A DNA stretch of 64,000 nt from Luteibacter jiangsuensis (GCF_011742555.1 NZ_JAAQQR010000007.1:124001-188000), one strand, 5' to 3'. Shown: positions 38,909 through 51,068, counted from the stretch's first letter. Notes: a model not told the origin generated them from the sequence alone. Made by a program: numbers and translations.

Positions 38909-39111
38909 TCTGGCGCCCGGCAGCACGGTCATCCTGGATTCCCCCTGTTCCTGAGACCGCCGGGCGCCAGATCTCATTCCCCGAACCGAACGGGGCGTCC
39001 TTGCCCGCATTCCGCTTCCTTCTTCCGGCACTCGGCCAAACCCCTGTGTTCGGCCTCGGCGCGCGGCTGATCGCGCAGCGTCTGCCCGGAAGAAGTGCCC
39101 GCATGGGCAAG
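38909..39111. other. Strongly structured non-coding region, possible ncRNA, between pepN and mnmG
   Basis: Nested perfect pairings without a supported gene: TCTGGCGCCCGGC (38909-38921) with GCCGGGCGCCAGA (38959-38971), 13 bp; CCCCG (38979-38983) with CGGGG (38991-38995); CTTGCCC (39000-39006) with GGGCAAG (39105-39111); and inside it CTTCTTCCGG (39019-39028) with CCGGAAGAAG (39086-39095), 10 bp. It does not match the arms of the REP families in this window. I could not match it to 6S RNA, RNase P RNA, tmRNA or SRP RNA by eye. mnmG starts 75 bp downstream, so it might instead be part of its leader. Confidence 0.45.
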
Positions 39112-39185
39112 CACGAGCCATGCCACCGGCGGGTCGCGTAAGGGCGTAAAATCGCCCATCCGGCATCCGAAGCCCATTCAAGCCC

Positions 39186-41056
<1,871 letters not shown>

Positions 41057-41060
<4 letters not shown>

Positions 41061-41163
41061 GAGCGCGCCCTGCGCGCGACAGCTCTTCGCACCGGTCCCC
41101 AACCTCGCGCGCCAGCTTCAGGGAACGGCCCCAAAACATGTCGCGCGCAAGGCGCGCTCCTAC
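41057..41163. repeat. REP-like inverted repeat, GTAGGAGCGCGC family, copy 3
   Basis: The left arm begins GTAGGAGCGCGCCC at 41057 and the right arm ends GGCGCGCTCCTAC at 41163 with one change in the arm (AAGG for AGGG). The TAG stop codon of mnmG is made by this GTAGGAG. Centre contains GCGCGCCAGC and CCCC palindromic pieces. Sits between mnmG and the RDD gene. Confidence 0.88.
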
Positions 41164-41219
41164 ACGCCCTTCAGGCCCATCTGGCATCATTTGGGCATTG
41201 AGCGAACGGAAGGAACACC

Positions 41220-41981
41220 ATGCAGGTCTGGATCGGACGGAACGGCGAACGCTTCGGCCCCTACGAAGAGAGCGAAGTCCGGCAGTGGCTGCGCGACGGC
41301 ACCTGCCGTCCGGAGGAACTGGGCTGGTACGAAGGCATGACCGACTGGCGTCCGCTTGGTGACCTGTTCCCGGACGAGCGCCCGGCGCCGGGCGCCGTGC
41401 CGCCCACGCCGCCGCCTGCGCCGCCCTTCATGGGGGTCACCGAATCGGCGGAACCGGAATACGCCGGGTTCTGGCTGCGCTTCGGCGCCTGGGTCATCGA
41501 CTACCTGATCCTGATGGTGCCATTCACGGCGATCAGCCTTGCCATGGGGCTGGGCGCGGCGATGACCACCCTCCTCAGCCGCATCGAAAACGACCAGACG
41601 GCGGCAATCAGCGCTTACGCCACAGCCGTGCAACCGATCACCTATGTGCTGCTGGTCATCGGCTTCGCCTACTACGTGTTTTTCGAAAGCTCGAAGTGGC
41701 AAGCCACGCCCGGCAAGCTGGCGGTGGGCATCCGCGTAACCGATGTCGAAGGCCGTCGCCTCACCGTGGCGCGTGCCGCGGGACGTAACGCCGTGCGTCT
41801 CGTCAACGCGTTCACCGTGCTCATTCCCATGGTGTTCTACATCACTGCCGCGTTCACCCAGCGCAAGCAGGGCGTGCATGACCTGCTGGCCAGCACCTAC
41901 GTGCTGACGGGGCGTGCGGACAGCACGGTGGCCGTACCGGCGGCGGCCGACACCCGTCCTGGCGGCCGCTTCGACGCCTGA
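41220..41981 (+). CDS. RDD-family membrane protein with N-terminal GYF_2 domain
   Basis: A 253-residue protein. Residues 1-50 form a GYF_2-type domain ([29 protein letters not shown]). A proline-rich linker (PTPPPAPPF) joins it to an RDD domain with [15 protein letters not shown], and further segments [14 protein letters not shown]. Three to four transmembrane helices. Function unknown; the GYF_2 domain is probably a peptide-binding cytoplasmic module. Located 56 bp after the REP element and 88 bp before tex. Confidence 0.85.
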   Translation: MQVWIGRNGERFGPYEESEVRQWLRDGTCRPEELGWYEGMTDWRPLGDLFPDERPAPGAVPPTPPPAPPFMGVTESAEPEYAGFWLRFGAWVIDYLILMVPFTAISLAMGLGAAMTTLLSRIENDQTAAISAYATAVQPITYVLLVIGFAYYVFFESSKWQATPGKLAVGIRVTDVEGRRLTVARAAGRNAVRLVNAFTVLIPMVFYITAAFTQRKQGVHDLLASTYVLTGRADSTVAVPAAADTRPGGRFDA

Positions 41982-42069
41982 GCCTCCGCAGGGAGGCTCT
42001 TCCGTCGCCTTGCTATCATCGGCGGCCCGGCCCCATAGGCCGGTCGGCAGAGCAAGCGACAGGAAACCC

Positions 42070-44406
42070 ATGCAGAGCATCGAACAACGTATTGCCCAGG
42101 ACATCGCCGCCAAGCCCGAACAGGTGCGCGCGGCGGTGGAGCTCCTCGACGGCGGCGCCACCGTGCCGTTCATCGCGCGCTATCGCAAGGAAGTCACCGG
42201 GGGCCTCGACGACACCCAACTGCGCCTGCTCGAAGAGCGCCTGCGCTACCTGCGCGAACTCGAAGACCGCCGCGCCGCGATCCTGGACAGCATCGCCGAA
42301 CAGGGCAAGATGACCGACGCCCTCCGCGCCGACATCCTCGCCGCGGACACCAAGGCGCGGCTCGAAGACCTCTACCTGCCTTACAAGCCCAAGCGCCGCA
42401 CGAAAGCGCAGATCGCGCGCGAAGCCGGCCTGGAACCCCTCGCGCTGACCCTGCGCGACGACCCCACCCAGGATCCGGAAACCGTCGCCGCCGGTTACGT
42501 GGACGCCGAGAAGGGCGTCGCCGATACGAAGGCAGCGCTCGACGGCGCCCGCGCCATCCTCATGGAAACGATTTCCGAAGACGCCGCGCTCGTGGGCGAA
42601 CTGCGCGACTGGCTTTGGGAAAAGGGTCAGATTCGCGCCACCGTCGTCGCCGGAAAGGAAAACGAGGGCGCGAAGTTCCGCGACTACTTCGACCACATGG
42701 AGCCGGTGGCGAAGATTCCGTCGCATCGCCTGCTGGCGCTGATGCGCGCCCGCAACGAAGGCATCCTCGAGATCGACCTGAACCCCGGCGCCGATGCCGA
42801 GCAGGGCCATGCCGAGGGCGAAGGCCGCGTGGCCGCGCGTGCCGGTATCGTCGACCGTGGCCGCCCTGCCGACGCGTGGCTGCGCGAGACCGTTCGCCTC
42901 ACCTGGCGGGTGAAGCTGCACCTGCACCTCACACTGGATCTCTTCGGCCGCGTGCGCGAAGGTGCCGAGGACGAAGCCATCCGCGTGTTCGGCGAGAACC
43001 TCAAGGACCTGCTCCTCGCCGCTCCGGCCGGTGCGAAAACCGTCATGGGCCTCGATCCCGGCATTCGCACCGGCTGCAAGATCGCCATCGTGGATGCCAC
43101 GGGCAAGCTCCTCGCCCACGACACCATTTACCCGCACGAACCGCGCAACCAGTGGGACCAGTCCATCGCTCGCATCGCGCAGCTGTCGAAACAGCACGGG
43201 GTGAACCTCGTCGCCATCGGCAACGGCACGGCCTCGCGGGAAACGGACAAGCTGGTGGGCGAAGTCATTCGCAAGCACCCAGACCTGGGGCTCTCCAAGG
43301 TCGTGGTGAGCGAAGCGGGCGCCTCCGTCTACTCGGCCTCTGAACTCGCCGCCAGGGAATTTCCCGATCTCGACGTGTCGATCCGCGGCGCCGTGTCGAT
43401 CGCGCGGCGCCTGCAGGACCCGCTGGCCGAGCTGGTGAAGATCGAACCGAAGGCCATCGGCGTCGGCCAGTACCAGCACGACGTAAACCAGGTGAAGCTG
43501 GCACGCGCGCTGGATGCCCGCGTCGAGGACTGCGTGAACGCCGTGGGTGTCGACGTGAACACCGCGTCCGCCCCGCTGCTCGCGCGTGTGGCCGGGCTCT
43601 CGTCGAGCGTGGCGGAGAACGTGGTGAAGCACCGCGACGCGAACGGCCCGTTCCCCAGCCGCAAGGATCTGCTCAAGGTTCCCCGGCTCGGCGACAAGGC
43701 CTTCGAACAATGCGCGGGATTCCTGCGTATTACCGGTGGCAGCAATCCGCTGGATGCGAGCAGCGTGCATCCCGAGGCTTACCCGGTCGTGGAGCGCATC
43801 CTCAAGCAGTGCGGCCGCGAAGTGAAGCAGGTGATCGGCGATACCTCGTTCCTGCGGGGACTGAAAGCCGAGGCATTCACCGACGAGACCTTCGGCCTGC
43901 CGACCGTGCGCGACATTCTCAAGGAACTGGAAAAGCCCGGCCGCGATCCGCGCCCGGAATTCGTCGCGCCCAGCTTCGCCGAAGGCGTGGAAGACCTGAA
44001 GGATCTCAAGGTGGGCATGGTGCTGGAAGGACGCGTGACCAACGTGGCCGCCTTTGGCGCCTTCGTGGACATCGGCGTGCACCAGGACGGCCTCGTTCAC
44101 GTCTCGGCACTGTCGCACACCTTCGTGAAGGACCCGCGCGACGCGGTGAAAGCCGGCGACATCGTCAAGGTGAAGGTCATGGAGGTCGACCTGCCACGCA
44201 AGCGCATCGCCCTCAGCATGCGCCTGGACGACGTGCCGGGCGAGGCGCGCGGCGGCCGTCCCGGCGCCCAGCGCGATGACGCTTCCGCAGGCGGCAACCG
44301 CCGCGGCGGGCCCCAGGGCGGGCGTGGGCAGCAGGCGCCGAAGTCCGCGCCGGCTCCGGCCAACAGCGCGTTTGCCGACGCGCTGTCGCGCGCGATGAAG
44401 AAATAA
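42070..44406 (+). CDS. tex: Tex-family RNA-binding transcription accessory protein
   Basis: A 778-residue Tex protein. The N-terminal helical region ([22 protein letters not shown]) is followed by the YqgF-like domain ([18 protein letters not shown]), a helix-hairpin-helix segment ([20 protein letters not shown]), and a C-terminal S1 domain ([21 protein letters not shown], about residues 648-720) with a Gly/Arg/Ala-rich tail. It is an RNA-binding factor of conserved but not fully understood role. I use ATG 42070 (preceded by GACAGGAAA), as an upstream in-frame extension is a shadow of the RDD gene end. Confidence 0.96.
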   Translation: MQSIEQRIAQDIAAKPEQVRAAVELLDGGATVPFIARYRKEVTGGLDDTQLRLLEERLRYLRELEDRRAAILDSIAEQGKMTDALRADILAADTKARLEDLYLPYKPKRRTKAQIAREAGLEPLALTLRDDPTQDPETVAAGYVDAEKGVADTKAALDGARAILMETISEDAALVGELRDWLWEKGQIRATVVAGKENEGAKFRDYFDHMEPVAKIPSHRLLALMRARNEGILEIDLNPGADAEQGHAEGEGRVAARAGIVDRGRPADAWLRETVRLTWRVKLHLHLTLDLFGRVREGAEDEAIRVFGENLKDLLLAAPAGAKTVMGLDPGIRTGCKIAIVDATGKLLAHDTIYPHEPRNQWDQSIARIAQLSKQHGVNLVAIGNGTASRETDKLVGEVIRKHPDLGLSKVVVSEAGASVYSASELAAREFPDLDVSIRGAVSIARRLQDPLAELVKIEPKAIGVGQYQHDVNQVKLARALDARVEDCVNAVGVDVNTASAPLLARVAGLSSSVAENVVKHRDANGPFPSRKDLLKVPRLGDKAFEQCAGFLRITGGSNPLDASSVHPEAYPVVERILKQCGREVKQVIGDTSFLRGLKAEAFTDETFGLPTVRDILKELEKPGRDPRPEFVAPSFAEGVEDLKDLKVGMVLEGRVTNVAAFGAFVDIGVHQDGLVHVSALSHTFVKDPRDAVKAGDIVKVKVMEVDLPRKRIALSMRLDDVPGEARGGRPGAQRDDASAGGNRRGGPQGGRGQQAPKSAPAPANSAFADALSRAMKK

Positions 44407-44433
44407 CTCAACCAACTCTCGTGACAGCGCGGA

Positions 44434-44464
44434 CGGATCCCCCTTTGTAAGGAAGGGGGATCCG
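44434..44464 (+). terminator. Stem-loop after tex, candidate terminator
   Basis: CGGATCCCCCTT (44434-44445) pairs perfectly with AAGGGGGATCCG (44453-44464). No immediate T run follows, but TCTTTCTCCCTTTT is near. Located 28 bp after the tex stop. Confidence 0.6.
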
Positions 44465-44568
44465 CCGACATCTTTCTCCCTTTTGGCCCGCTACCGCAGC
44501 GCAGCATGCGCCGGCGTATGGCTTCGATTACCGTAACGTTTCTCTAACGCCCCACACGGAGTGTCCAC

Positions 44569-46365
44569 ATGCGAATTCGTCATCTTGCCGGTGCCATCGG
44601 TGCCGCCCTTCTCTTCAGTGCCGGGGCGCACGCCGACGGATACCAGCAGGTCGTCTCCTTCGGCGACAGCCTCAGCGACAACGGCAACGTCGCCCTGCTC
44701 TCCGGTTCCCCGGTGGTCACCCGCTTCACCACGAACCCGGGCACGGTCGCCGTCGAGAACATCGCCAGGCATTTCAACCTCACGCTGACCCCGTCCCTCC
44801 AGGGCGGCACCGATTACGCCTTCGGCGGCGCGCGCGCAGCGATCGCGAATCCGGTTCCGGCCACGTCCACCCAGGTGCAGCAGTACCTCGCCGCGAATGG
44901 CGGCAAGGCCAATCCGAACGCCCTGTACACGATGTGGATCGGCGCCAACGACCTGCTTGCCGCCGTGCAGAACCCCGCCACGGCACAGGTGACGGTCGCG
45001 ACGGCCGCCACCAACGAAGTCGGTCAGATCAAGGCGCTGCAGGCCGCCGGCGCGAAGACCATCGTCGTCTTCAATCTGCCCGACGTGGGCAAGACGCCCG
45101 CCGCCCTGTCGCAGGGCGCCGCCGCCTCGGCCGGCATCACCCAGCTGACCCAGGTCTACAACGGCGTACTCAGCGGCGGCCTCGCCTCGGCCAACCGTGG
45201 CATCGTGCCCATCGACACGTATGCGCTGCTCAACGAAGTGATCGCCAGCCCGGGCACCTACGGCTTCACCAACGTCACGGTGCCGGCCTGCACCACGGCC
45301 AGCTCGATCACCTGCTCGCCCGCCACGCTACGCGACCCGAATGCCGCCAGCACCTACCTGTTCGCTGACGGCATCCACCCGACCGCCGCGGCGCACGCGC
45401 TGCTGGGTCAGTATGCCATCTCGGTGATCACGGCGCCGCAGCAGATCTCGCTGCTCGGCGAAGCGGGCCTGGCGTCCAATGCCGCTCACGTGCGCACGCT
45501 GCGCAACCAGATGATGGCCGATAACTTCGGTGCCGACTCGCGCTTCTTCGCGGCGGTGGATTACGGCCAGCAAAAGTTCAAGAACACCGACACGTCACCC
45601 AAGACCGACAGCGACAACGTCAACCTGACCCTCGGTGCCGACGCGCGCGTGAGCGACCATGTGTCGGTCGGCGTCGCGCTGGGCGTCGCGCAGTCGAAGG
45701 CCGACTTCCAGGGCGGCGGCGGTTACAAGATGCAGGACATCGCCGGCTCGGGCTACGCCTTCTATCACAACGGCGGCGGCTACTTCGGCGGCTTCGCCAG
45801 CTTCGGCCAGCTGAGCTTCACCGACATCGACCGTCGCATCGACCTCGGCGCGGCCCGCCGTACCGAAACCGGCAAGACGGACGGCTCGCATGTCGGCGGC
45901 GGTCTGAGCGGCGGCTGGTGGTTCGGTAGCGAGACCCTGAAGACCGGTCCGTTCGCGTCGGTTGAATGGGAGCAGCTGCGCGTGTTCGGTTACACCGAAC
46001 GCAGCAACACCAGCACCGCCATGCGCTTCGACAAGCAGATTCGCAATTCGCGCATCGAGACCGCCGGCTGGCGCCTGCAGGGCGCATGGCAGTCGGGCGA
46101 CACGCTGCTTCGTCCCTTCGCCGAAGTGGCCTACAACCACGATGGACGCGCGGACGACCGCTACGTCACCGCGGGTCTGACCAACATGGCCGGCCAGTTC
46201 AGCGTCCAGGGCTTCTCGCCCGACAAGACCTGGGTCACCGCTGACCTCGGCGTCACCGCCGACTTCAACCGCAGCTGGAGCGGCTGGGTCAGCTATAGCG
46301 GCCGCTTCGGCGATGATACGCAGCGATACAACGGTCTGAACCTGGGTGTGAAGCTGGCGTTCTGA
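44569..46365 (+). CDS. GDSL-type autotransporter esterase/lipase
   Basis: A 598-residue secreted enzyme. Signal peptide to about residue 22 (AHA), then a GDSL hydrolase domain: FGDSLSDNGN with nucleophile S34 (block I), GANDL (block III, N127) and DGIHPT (D267, H270, block V). The C-terminal region of about 270 residues (TLGADARVSDHVSVG ... LGVKLAF) is an autotransporter beta-barrel ending in F. It resembles Pseudomonas EstA in layout. It should be displayed on the outer membrane and act on ester lipids. A clear terminator follows. Confidence 0.93.
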   Translation: MRIRHLAGAIGAALLFSAGAHADGYQQVVSFGDSLSDNGNVALLSGSPVVTRFTTNPGTVAVENIARHFNLTLTPSLQGGTDYAFGGARAAIANPVPATSTQVQQYLAANGGKANPNALYTMWIGANDLLAAVQNPATAQVTVATAATNEVGQIKALQAAGAKTIVVFNLPDVGKTPAALSQGAAASAGITQLTQVYNGVLSGGLASANRGIVPIDTYALLNEVIASPGTYGFTNVTVPACTTASSITCSPATLRDPNAASTYLFADGIHPTAAAHALLGQYAISVITAPQQISLLGEAGLASNAAHVRTLRNQMMADNFGADSRFFAAVDYGQQKFKNTDTSPKTDSDNVNLTLGADARVSDHVSVGVALGVAQSKADFQGGGGYKMQDIAGSGYAFYHNGGGYFGGFASFGQLSFTDIDRRIDLGAARRTETGKTDGSHVGGGLSGGWWFGSETLKTGPFASVEWEQLRVFGYTERSNTSTAMRFDKQIRNSRIETAGWRLQGAWQSGDTLLRPFAEVAYNHDGRADDRYVTAGLTNMAGQFSVQGFSPDKTWVTADLGVTADFNRSWSGWVSYSGRFGDDTQRYNGLNLGVKLAF

Positions 46366-46387
46366 AGCATCGAGACTGTGAAGCGAA

Positions 46388-46418
46388 AACGCCGGCCTCG
46401 TGCCGGCGTTTTTTTTTG
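46388..46418 (+). terminator. Rho-independent terminator of the GDSL esterase gene
   Basis: AACGCCGGC (46388-46396) and GCCGGCGTT (46402-46410) form a perfect stem with a CTCGT loop, followed by a run of Ts to about 46418. Confidence 0.95.
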
Positions 46419-46541
46419 AACTTCCTGACGGTCAAAGCACGGCTCTCTTCTCGTGCTTCCAAGGAAGCGGAATAGCGTTGGAGCGCTGTCGAGTCGTGCC
46501 ACCGCCTACCTACCGGATAATCCGCACGGGCCAACGACCAT

Positions 46542-46567
46542 AAAAAAAGCCGGCACATGGCCGGCTT
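46542..46567 (-). terminator. Rho-independent terminator of the YbaY-like lipoprotein gene
   Basis: On the minus strand AAGCCGGC and GCCGGCTT pair with a CATGT-type loop, then a T run (46542-46548 on the plus strand is A7). It is 20 bp downstream of the lipoprotein gene. Confidence 0.95.
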
Positions 46568-46587
46568 CTTTTGCTAATTAGGCGGCC

Positions 46588-47448
46588 TTACTTCTTGCCG
46601 CCACCCTTCGCGTACATCGCCTCGGCCTGCTTCTTCAGGCTGTTCGCGTCGTCGTCAGACAACACATCGACCTTGCCGCCGGCTTCGTTCTGCTTCAGCA
46701 CCAGCTCGCCGGCGTCGTTCCAGCCCGCGCGCTCGATCGAGTTCGGCTTGGCGTCCTTGCTCGACTTCTTCTCCTGCACGATGACCCAGGGCTTGCCGTT
46801 CTTATAGGCGTAGTTCGTGGAGGTGAAACCCTTGTCGCCGTAATCGACCAGTTCGATGACGAACTGGACGTCGTTGCCCTTCTTGAAGATCTGCCAGCCG
46901 CGCGACTCGCCTTCCTTCAGCGCGGTGCCCTGGGTGACCTTCATGCCACCGATGTTCTTCTTGAGGGTGTTGTAACCGGCCAGTTCCTTCTCACCCGGCG
47001 TGGCTTCGCCGACGAGCTGGATGGTGACGGCGTTCTTCGCGCCCTTGGTCAGCACCGGCGTCTTCAGCGGCGAGGAGTAGTGGCGCTCGCCGTCCTGCAG
47101 CGACACGTCGACGATGTACATGTCGTTCGGGTTGACGTCCGACGCGTTGAAGTCGAGCTGGAACGACTGCGGCATGGTGACCGGCGCGATCGTCTTGCTG
47201 GCGAGCGGCTGCGAGCCTTCGGCGGACACGTCGACAAGCTTGAGCTCAAGCTTGGCATCCGGGCTCAACTGGGCGCTGGCGTCGCGCAGGCTGACGGTGC
47301 CGGTGACGGCGTTGGCCGGGGCGGCGTTGGCGTTATCGGAGCCCGCCGGGCCCGCGGCCTGCTGGCCGTTGGTGTCGGAACCGCCGCTGCAACCGGCGAG
47401 GGCCGCCATGGCGGCCACGGATGCGAGCGACAAGAGAATCCTGCGCAT
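46588..47448 (-). CDS. YbaY-family lipoprotein
   Basis: A 286-residue lipoprotein. The lipobox LAGC puts the modified cysteine at C20, followed by a Ser/Gly/Asn-rich linker. A YbaY/YscW-like beta domain follows (VTGTVSLRDASAQLSPDAKLELKLVDVS, about residues 48-75, and MPQSFQLDFNASDVNPN). It has a further domain of about 120 residues (GKPWVIVQEKK) not in standard YbaY. It is likely anchored in the outer membrane. Separate promoter and terminator; the role is unknown. Confidence 0.8.
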   Translation of the reverse strand: MRRILLSLASVAAMAALAGCSGGSDTNGQQAAGPAGSDNANAAPANAVTGTVSLRDASAQLSPDAKLELKLVDVSAEGSQPLASKTIAPVTMPQSFQLDFNASDVNPNDMYIVDVSLQDGERHYSSPLKTPVLTKGAKNAVTIQLVGEATPGEKELAGYNTLKKNIGGMKVTQGTALKEGESRGWQIFKKGNDVQFVIELVDYGDKGFTSTNYAYKNGKPWVIVQEKKSSKDAKPNSIERAGWNDAGELVLKQNEAGGKVDVLSDDDANSLKKQAEAMYAKGGGKK

Positions 47449-47685
47449 GGTCGAACCTCGTTACGGAACAGAAATGGTCGTGGGTCACGGAAGATACGCA
47501 TGCGCATGGCGCACCGGCCCTCCGGGGGGGAACGTGTGAGCATACCGGCAAAAGCACGTTTGGAAAAGTCAAGTGACGAACTAGACATGTAACGGATTTC
47601 GCGGCTTCTCGGCTAACTGCCAGTCAGACTTGCCGGAAACGCGCAATTGCTTGATCCCCGTGAGGTTTTTCGAAGCGCCAAATAG

Positions 47686-47747
47686 CAAGACGCCACCCGA
47701 GGGTGGCGTCTTGTAGTTCCAGAACCACGCCCTCGCGGGCGTGGCGC
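47686..47747. terminator. Twin hairpins downstream of TonB receptor 1
   Basis: The first hairpin is CAAGACGCCACCC (47686-47698) with GGGTGGCGTCTTG (47701-47713), 13 bp with a 2-nt gap. The second is CCACGCC / GGCGTGG (about 47726-47744). On the minus strand these follow the receptor stop (47767) and are the probable terminator. The rest of 47449-47766 shows nothing else recognisable beyond the promoter-side sequence of the lipoprotein gene. Confidence 0.65.
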
Positions 47748-47766
47748 TGGCTGCCGACTCCTAGGA

Positions 47767-50700
47767 TCAGAAGTCGTAGGTCACACCGAAACGCACCGAA
47801 CGCGGGGTCTGGTACGCATAGGCGCTGCGGTAGCGCGGATTCGGAGCGTCCGACACGCCGTAGTACGGGAACTGCTGGGTCTTCTGCTGTTCGTTGAGGA
47901 GGTTGAACACCTCGACGCTGAAGGCCAGCTTGTGGTCCGCAAAGGCCGGACGGTATTCCGAGCTGAGCGACACCGTGTGCGTCATCGGCAGGCGGCTACC
48001 CGAGCCCGGGGGCGACGGGAGACCATTGCACCAGTGGTAGGACTCGACGCCGTAACCGGCATCTTCCTGATCCGGACCGAAGCCGCCATAGCAGTTGCGC
48101 GGCGCGCCCGAAACAATGGCGATGTTGCCCGCGACCATCCATTCCGGCGTGATCTGGTAAGCACCATAAGCCTTGAACGCGTGGGTGTGGTCGTTGGCGA
48201 GCTTGCCGTTCGAATAAACCATCAGCGGCGCGTTGTCCCAAGCCTGGGTAACCGACGGGTCGCTGCGGGTACCGGCATCGGTATCCACCTGGCCTTCGCT
48301 ATTGCCGTAGAGCTTGGAGTAGGTGTAGCTGACGGTACCCCACCAGTTGCCGTCACCCTTCTGGCGAGTCAAGTGCAGCTCGGCGGCATAGTAGTGGCGC
48401 TTCAGGTGCGGGAAGCCGAGTTCCTTGTTCGACACCTTGATCGAATCGTAACCGCCGGCGGCGTTACCCACCTGGAAGGTGTTCGCGCGGCCCGGGTTGA
48501 ACAGGTAGCAGCCCACGGCGTCCCAGTTCTGCGTATCGGTGTCGTAGCCTGCGGCCGTGAAGGCATCCCGCACCCGACCGGTGTCGCAGAAGTCATCGAT
48601 GGCGTTACCGAGCTTGCGGTAGGTCAGCTTGGCACCGTAGGTCCAGTCCGTACCGAGCGTCTTGTCGAAGCCAGCAATGAACTCATCCTGGTATTCCGCG
48701 CTCACACCCTTCGCCGTGACGATCTTCGGGTCAGGCGACTGGCCGTACTCGTTGTTGGCCGAAATCTCGGCGCCCGGGCCGCGGACCGTGTTGAGCGGGG
48801 TGAGGCCGGTCGGGTAGCCGGTCGCCGGATCGACGCCGGTGTACGAATAGTACACGCGGGTGTAGTACGAGCCGGAAGCACCACGGATGGCGGGCGCCGC
48901 CGGCAGGGCGAGGTAGTAACGGCCGGCATTGGCGTAGACCTTAAAGGTGCTGTCGCCATAGACGTCCCAGCTTGCGCCGAGGCGCGGAGCCCACTGCGGC
49001 TTGGTCTGGGTGATATACGCCTGGCCGCTGCCGTTGTAGTTGGTGAACTGGTCGTTGCGCAGGCCGATCGACAGCAGAACGTTGTCGTTCACCTGCCACT
49101 TGTCCTCAACGTACTGGGCACGCTGCTTCACGCGAACGCTGGCCGCGGTGATCTGGCGGTACTGCGCGGCGTAGTAAGGCGAGCCAACCGGCGGCGTGAC
49201 CTGTCCGCCCGCGATCGTCTGACCCTCGGCGACAGTGCCGTATTCCCACGCATAACCAGCGTTGCCGTACATCGACTGGCCGTCGTCGTTGTCCTGAGTC
49301 GACTGGTTGTCGATACCGAAGGCCAGCGTGTGGCTGCCGAGGATCCAGTTCAGGTCGACGCGATAGTTCGAACCCTTGCTCTCGTGGCGCGGATCGTCAA
49401 CCTGGATCAGGTTCTGCGCATTGCCGATGCCACCTGCCACGCCGCCGTTTGCCGCCGGGTTCTGGTTTTCCGGCGTAATGATGCCGATCAGATTCGGATC
49501 CGTCGATGCAGGATTGGTATAGAACTGCGTCTTCTGACGACCGTACTGCGCCGTCAACGTGAGATTGTCAGTGATGTAGCTGGTGTACTTGGCCAGCCAC
49601 ATCGTCTGCTTCGTGTTGATCTCGGTGGCCGGATTGCGATACGCGCCACGCGTGGCCGTGTCGTTGTCGTAGCCGTAGATGCTGCCGGAGTAGTTGTCCT
49701 TGTAGGACGCGCCGGTCAGTTCGAGCAGGTTGTTGTCGTTGATGTTCCAGTCGATCTTGCCGTACATCTTCGGATCGTCGTAACGGTAATCCGTGACGCG
49801 GGTCGTCGCGACCGAGCCAACCGTCTGACCTTCACGGCGCGCGCCTTCGACGGCGACGAACGCGAACAGCTTGTCCTTGATCAGCGGGCCGCCGGCATAG
49901 GCCGAAGCGATCGCTTCCCAATCCTTGTTGTCCTGGCGGCGCTGGTAAAGCTCGCCTTCCTCAGGCGAACCCTTGACGTAGCGGATGTTGCGCGGATCGG
50001 CCTTCGCCCACTTCGGGGTGAAGAGCAACTGGCCGCCGAAATGGAACTCGTTGGTGCCGCGACGGCCCACGACGTTGATCACGCCACCGGCCGAACGGCC
50101 GTACTGGGCACCGTAGCCGCCGGTCAGAATTTCCTGCTGGTCGATCGCGCCATACGGAAGAACGATACCGCCGTAACCGTTGATCGGATCGGTGGTGTTC
50201 ATGCCGTTGACGTAGTAGGCGTTCTCATTGACCGACGAACCGGCGAACGAAACCAGCGCCTGGCCGGTCGGGCTCTGCAGGCCCGTGCCGGTCGCACCCG
50301 GCGTCACGCCCGGAGCGAGCAGCGCGATGGCTTCGGCGCTGCGGCCGAGCGGCAGCTGCTTCAGCTGGGTCTGGGTGATGACGGTGCGCGAGTCGACGGA
50401 CGAGACGTCGATGGGCGGCAGCGCATTGCCCACCACGGTCACGCCCTCGAGGGTCGAGGCGCTGGCGGCGGAGGCAGGAGCGGTGAACGAAACTTCGGTA
50501 CCGGCGTTGACACGCAGCTCGACGTTGTCGCGCGAGTCGACGGCCGCGCCACCCTTCATGAGGGTGACCTTGTAGCTGCCCAGCGGCAGATTGTTGAACG
50601 TATAGCGACCATTCTCACCGACGGTGGTGGTACGGGTCGTACCGGTGGCGCTGGTGATCTGGACGGTTTCGCCGGGTTCGGCCTGGCCGAACAGGCTGCC

Positions 50701-50811
50701 GGTGGTGGCCTGGGCATATACGGTGCCGGTGAGGCCCATACCCATCGCGAGCGCAAGCGCCAGCGAGGAACGACGCAGGACGGATGCCTGCCGGATGCTG
50801 CGAGAACTCAT
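47767..50811 (-). CDS. Oar-like TonB-dependent receptor 1
   Basis: A 1014-residue receptor, by far larger than siderophore receptors. Signal peptide ends near residue 33 (VYA). Residues 35-115 form a carboxypeptidase-D regulatory-like beta domain (GSLFGQAEPGETVQI, ENGRYTFNNLPLGSY). A TonB box-like LEGVTVVGNA (121-130) and the linker DVSSVDSRTVIT precede the plug (LPLGRSAEAIALLAPG, GGYGAQYGRSAGGVIN). A long barrel ends RFGVTYDF. ATG 50811 follows GGGGAG; the frame is open upstream without a better start. Ligand unknown; Oar-like proteins are linked to protein or oligopeptide transport in other groups. Confidence 0.93.
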   Translation of the reverse strand: MSSRSIRQASVLRRSSLALALAMGMGLTGTVYAQATTGSLFGQAEPGETVQITSATGTTRTTTVGENGRYTFNNLPLGSYKVTLMKGGAAVDSRDNVELRVNAGTEVSFTAPASAASASTLEGVTVVGNALPPIDVSSVDSRTVITQTQLKQLPLGRSAEAIALLAPGVTPGATGTGLQSPTGQALVSFAGSSVNENAYYVNGMNTTDPINGYGGIVLPYGAIDQQEILTGGYGAQYGRSAGGVINVVGRRGTNEFHFGGQLLFTPKWAKADPRNIRYVKGSPEEGELYQRRQDNKDWEAIASAYAGGPLIKDKLFAFVAVEGARREGQTVGSVATTRVTDYRYDDPKMYGKIDWNINDNNLLELTGASYKDNYSGSIYGYDNDTATRGAYRNPATEINTKQTMWLAKYTSYITDNLTLTAQYGRQKTQFYTNPASTDPNLIGIITPENQNPAANGGVAGGIGNAQNLIQVDDPRHESKGSNYRVDLNWILGSHTLAFGIDNQSTQDNDDGQSMYGNAGYAWEYGTVAEGQTIAGGQVTPPVGSPYYAAQYRQITAASVRVKQRAQYVEDKWQVNDNVLLSIGLRNDQFTNYNGSGQAYITQTKPQWAPRLGASWDVYGDSTFKVYANAGRYYLALPAAPAIRGASGSYYTRVYYSYTGVDPATGYPTGLTPLNTVRGPGAEISANNEYGQSPDPKIVTAKGVSAEYQDEFIAGFDKTLGTDWTYGAKLTYRKLGNAIDDFCDTGRVRDAFTAAGYDTDTQNWDAVGCYLFNPGRANTFQVGNAAGGYDSIKVSNKELGFPHLKRHYYAAELHLTRQKGDGNWWGTVSYTYSKLYGNSEGQVDTDAGTRSDPSVTQAWDNAPLMVYSNGKLANDHTHAFKAYGAYQITPEWMVAGNIAIVSGAPRNCYGGFGPDQEDAGYGVESYHWCNGLPSPPGSGSRLPMTHTVSLSSEYRPAFADHKLAFSVEVFNLLNEQQKTQQFPYYGVSDAPNPRYRSAYAYQTPRSVRFGVTYDF

Positions 50812-51038
50812 TGCAAATCTCCCCAGATCAGCCCGAACCGGGCCTGAAAACGAGCAAAGCCGGCCGAAGCCGGAAAAAAGTGGCCTGTTCGGACGCATGT
50901 GCGGGGATTGCCTTCGCCCTTTCTCTCTCCCAGAGAGGTGCGTCGCCCCGTTGACCTGCTTCCGATGAAGCCCTGACTCGCTGGTCGAGACTTCCCGCAA
51001 GTCCGTGGGGAAGGGGTCGTCCAGAGTCGTCGATGCCG
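50812..51038 (-). other. Long 5' leader of TonB receptor 1
   Basis: About 227 nt between the predicted promoter and the ATG carry no gene. It contains a CTCTCTGGGAGAG hairpin and a GGCTTCGGCCGG-type stem near 50870, then GATCTGGGGAG as the ribosome-binding region. I recognise no known riboswitch. Confidence 0.5.
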
Positions 51039-51068
51039 AATCTAGGCGTACGCCGAGGCCTATGTCAA
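51039..51068 (-). promoter_or_regulatory. Putative sigma-70 promoter of TonB receptor 1
   Basis: On the minus strand TTGACA (51063-51068) and TAGATT (51039-51044) are separated by 18 nt in an AT-rich pocket (AATAATTTG upstream). About 230 nt separate it from the receptor start. Confidence 0.7.

Noticed and set aside
47932-50847. A 971-codon plus-strand open frame opposite TonB receptor 1; similar frames lie opposite receptors 2 and 3.
   Set aside because: The Val/Arg-rich product mirrors the Asn/Asp/Thr codon pattern of the receptor on the other strand.
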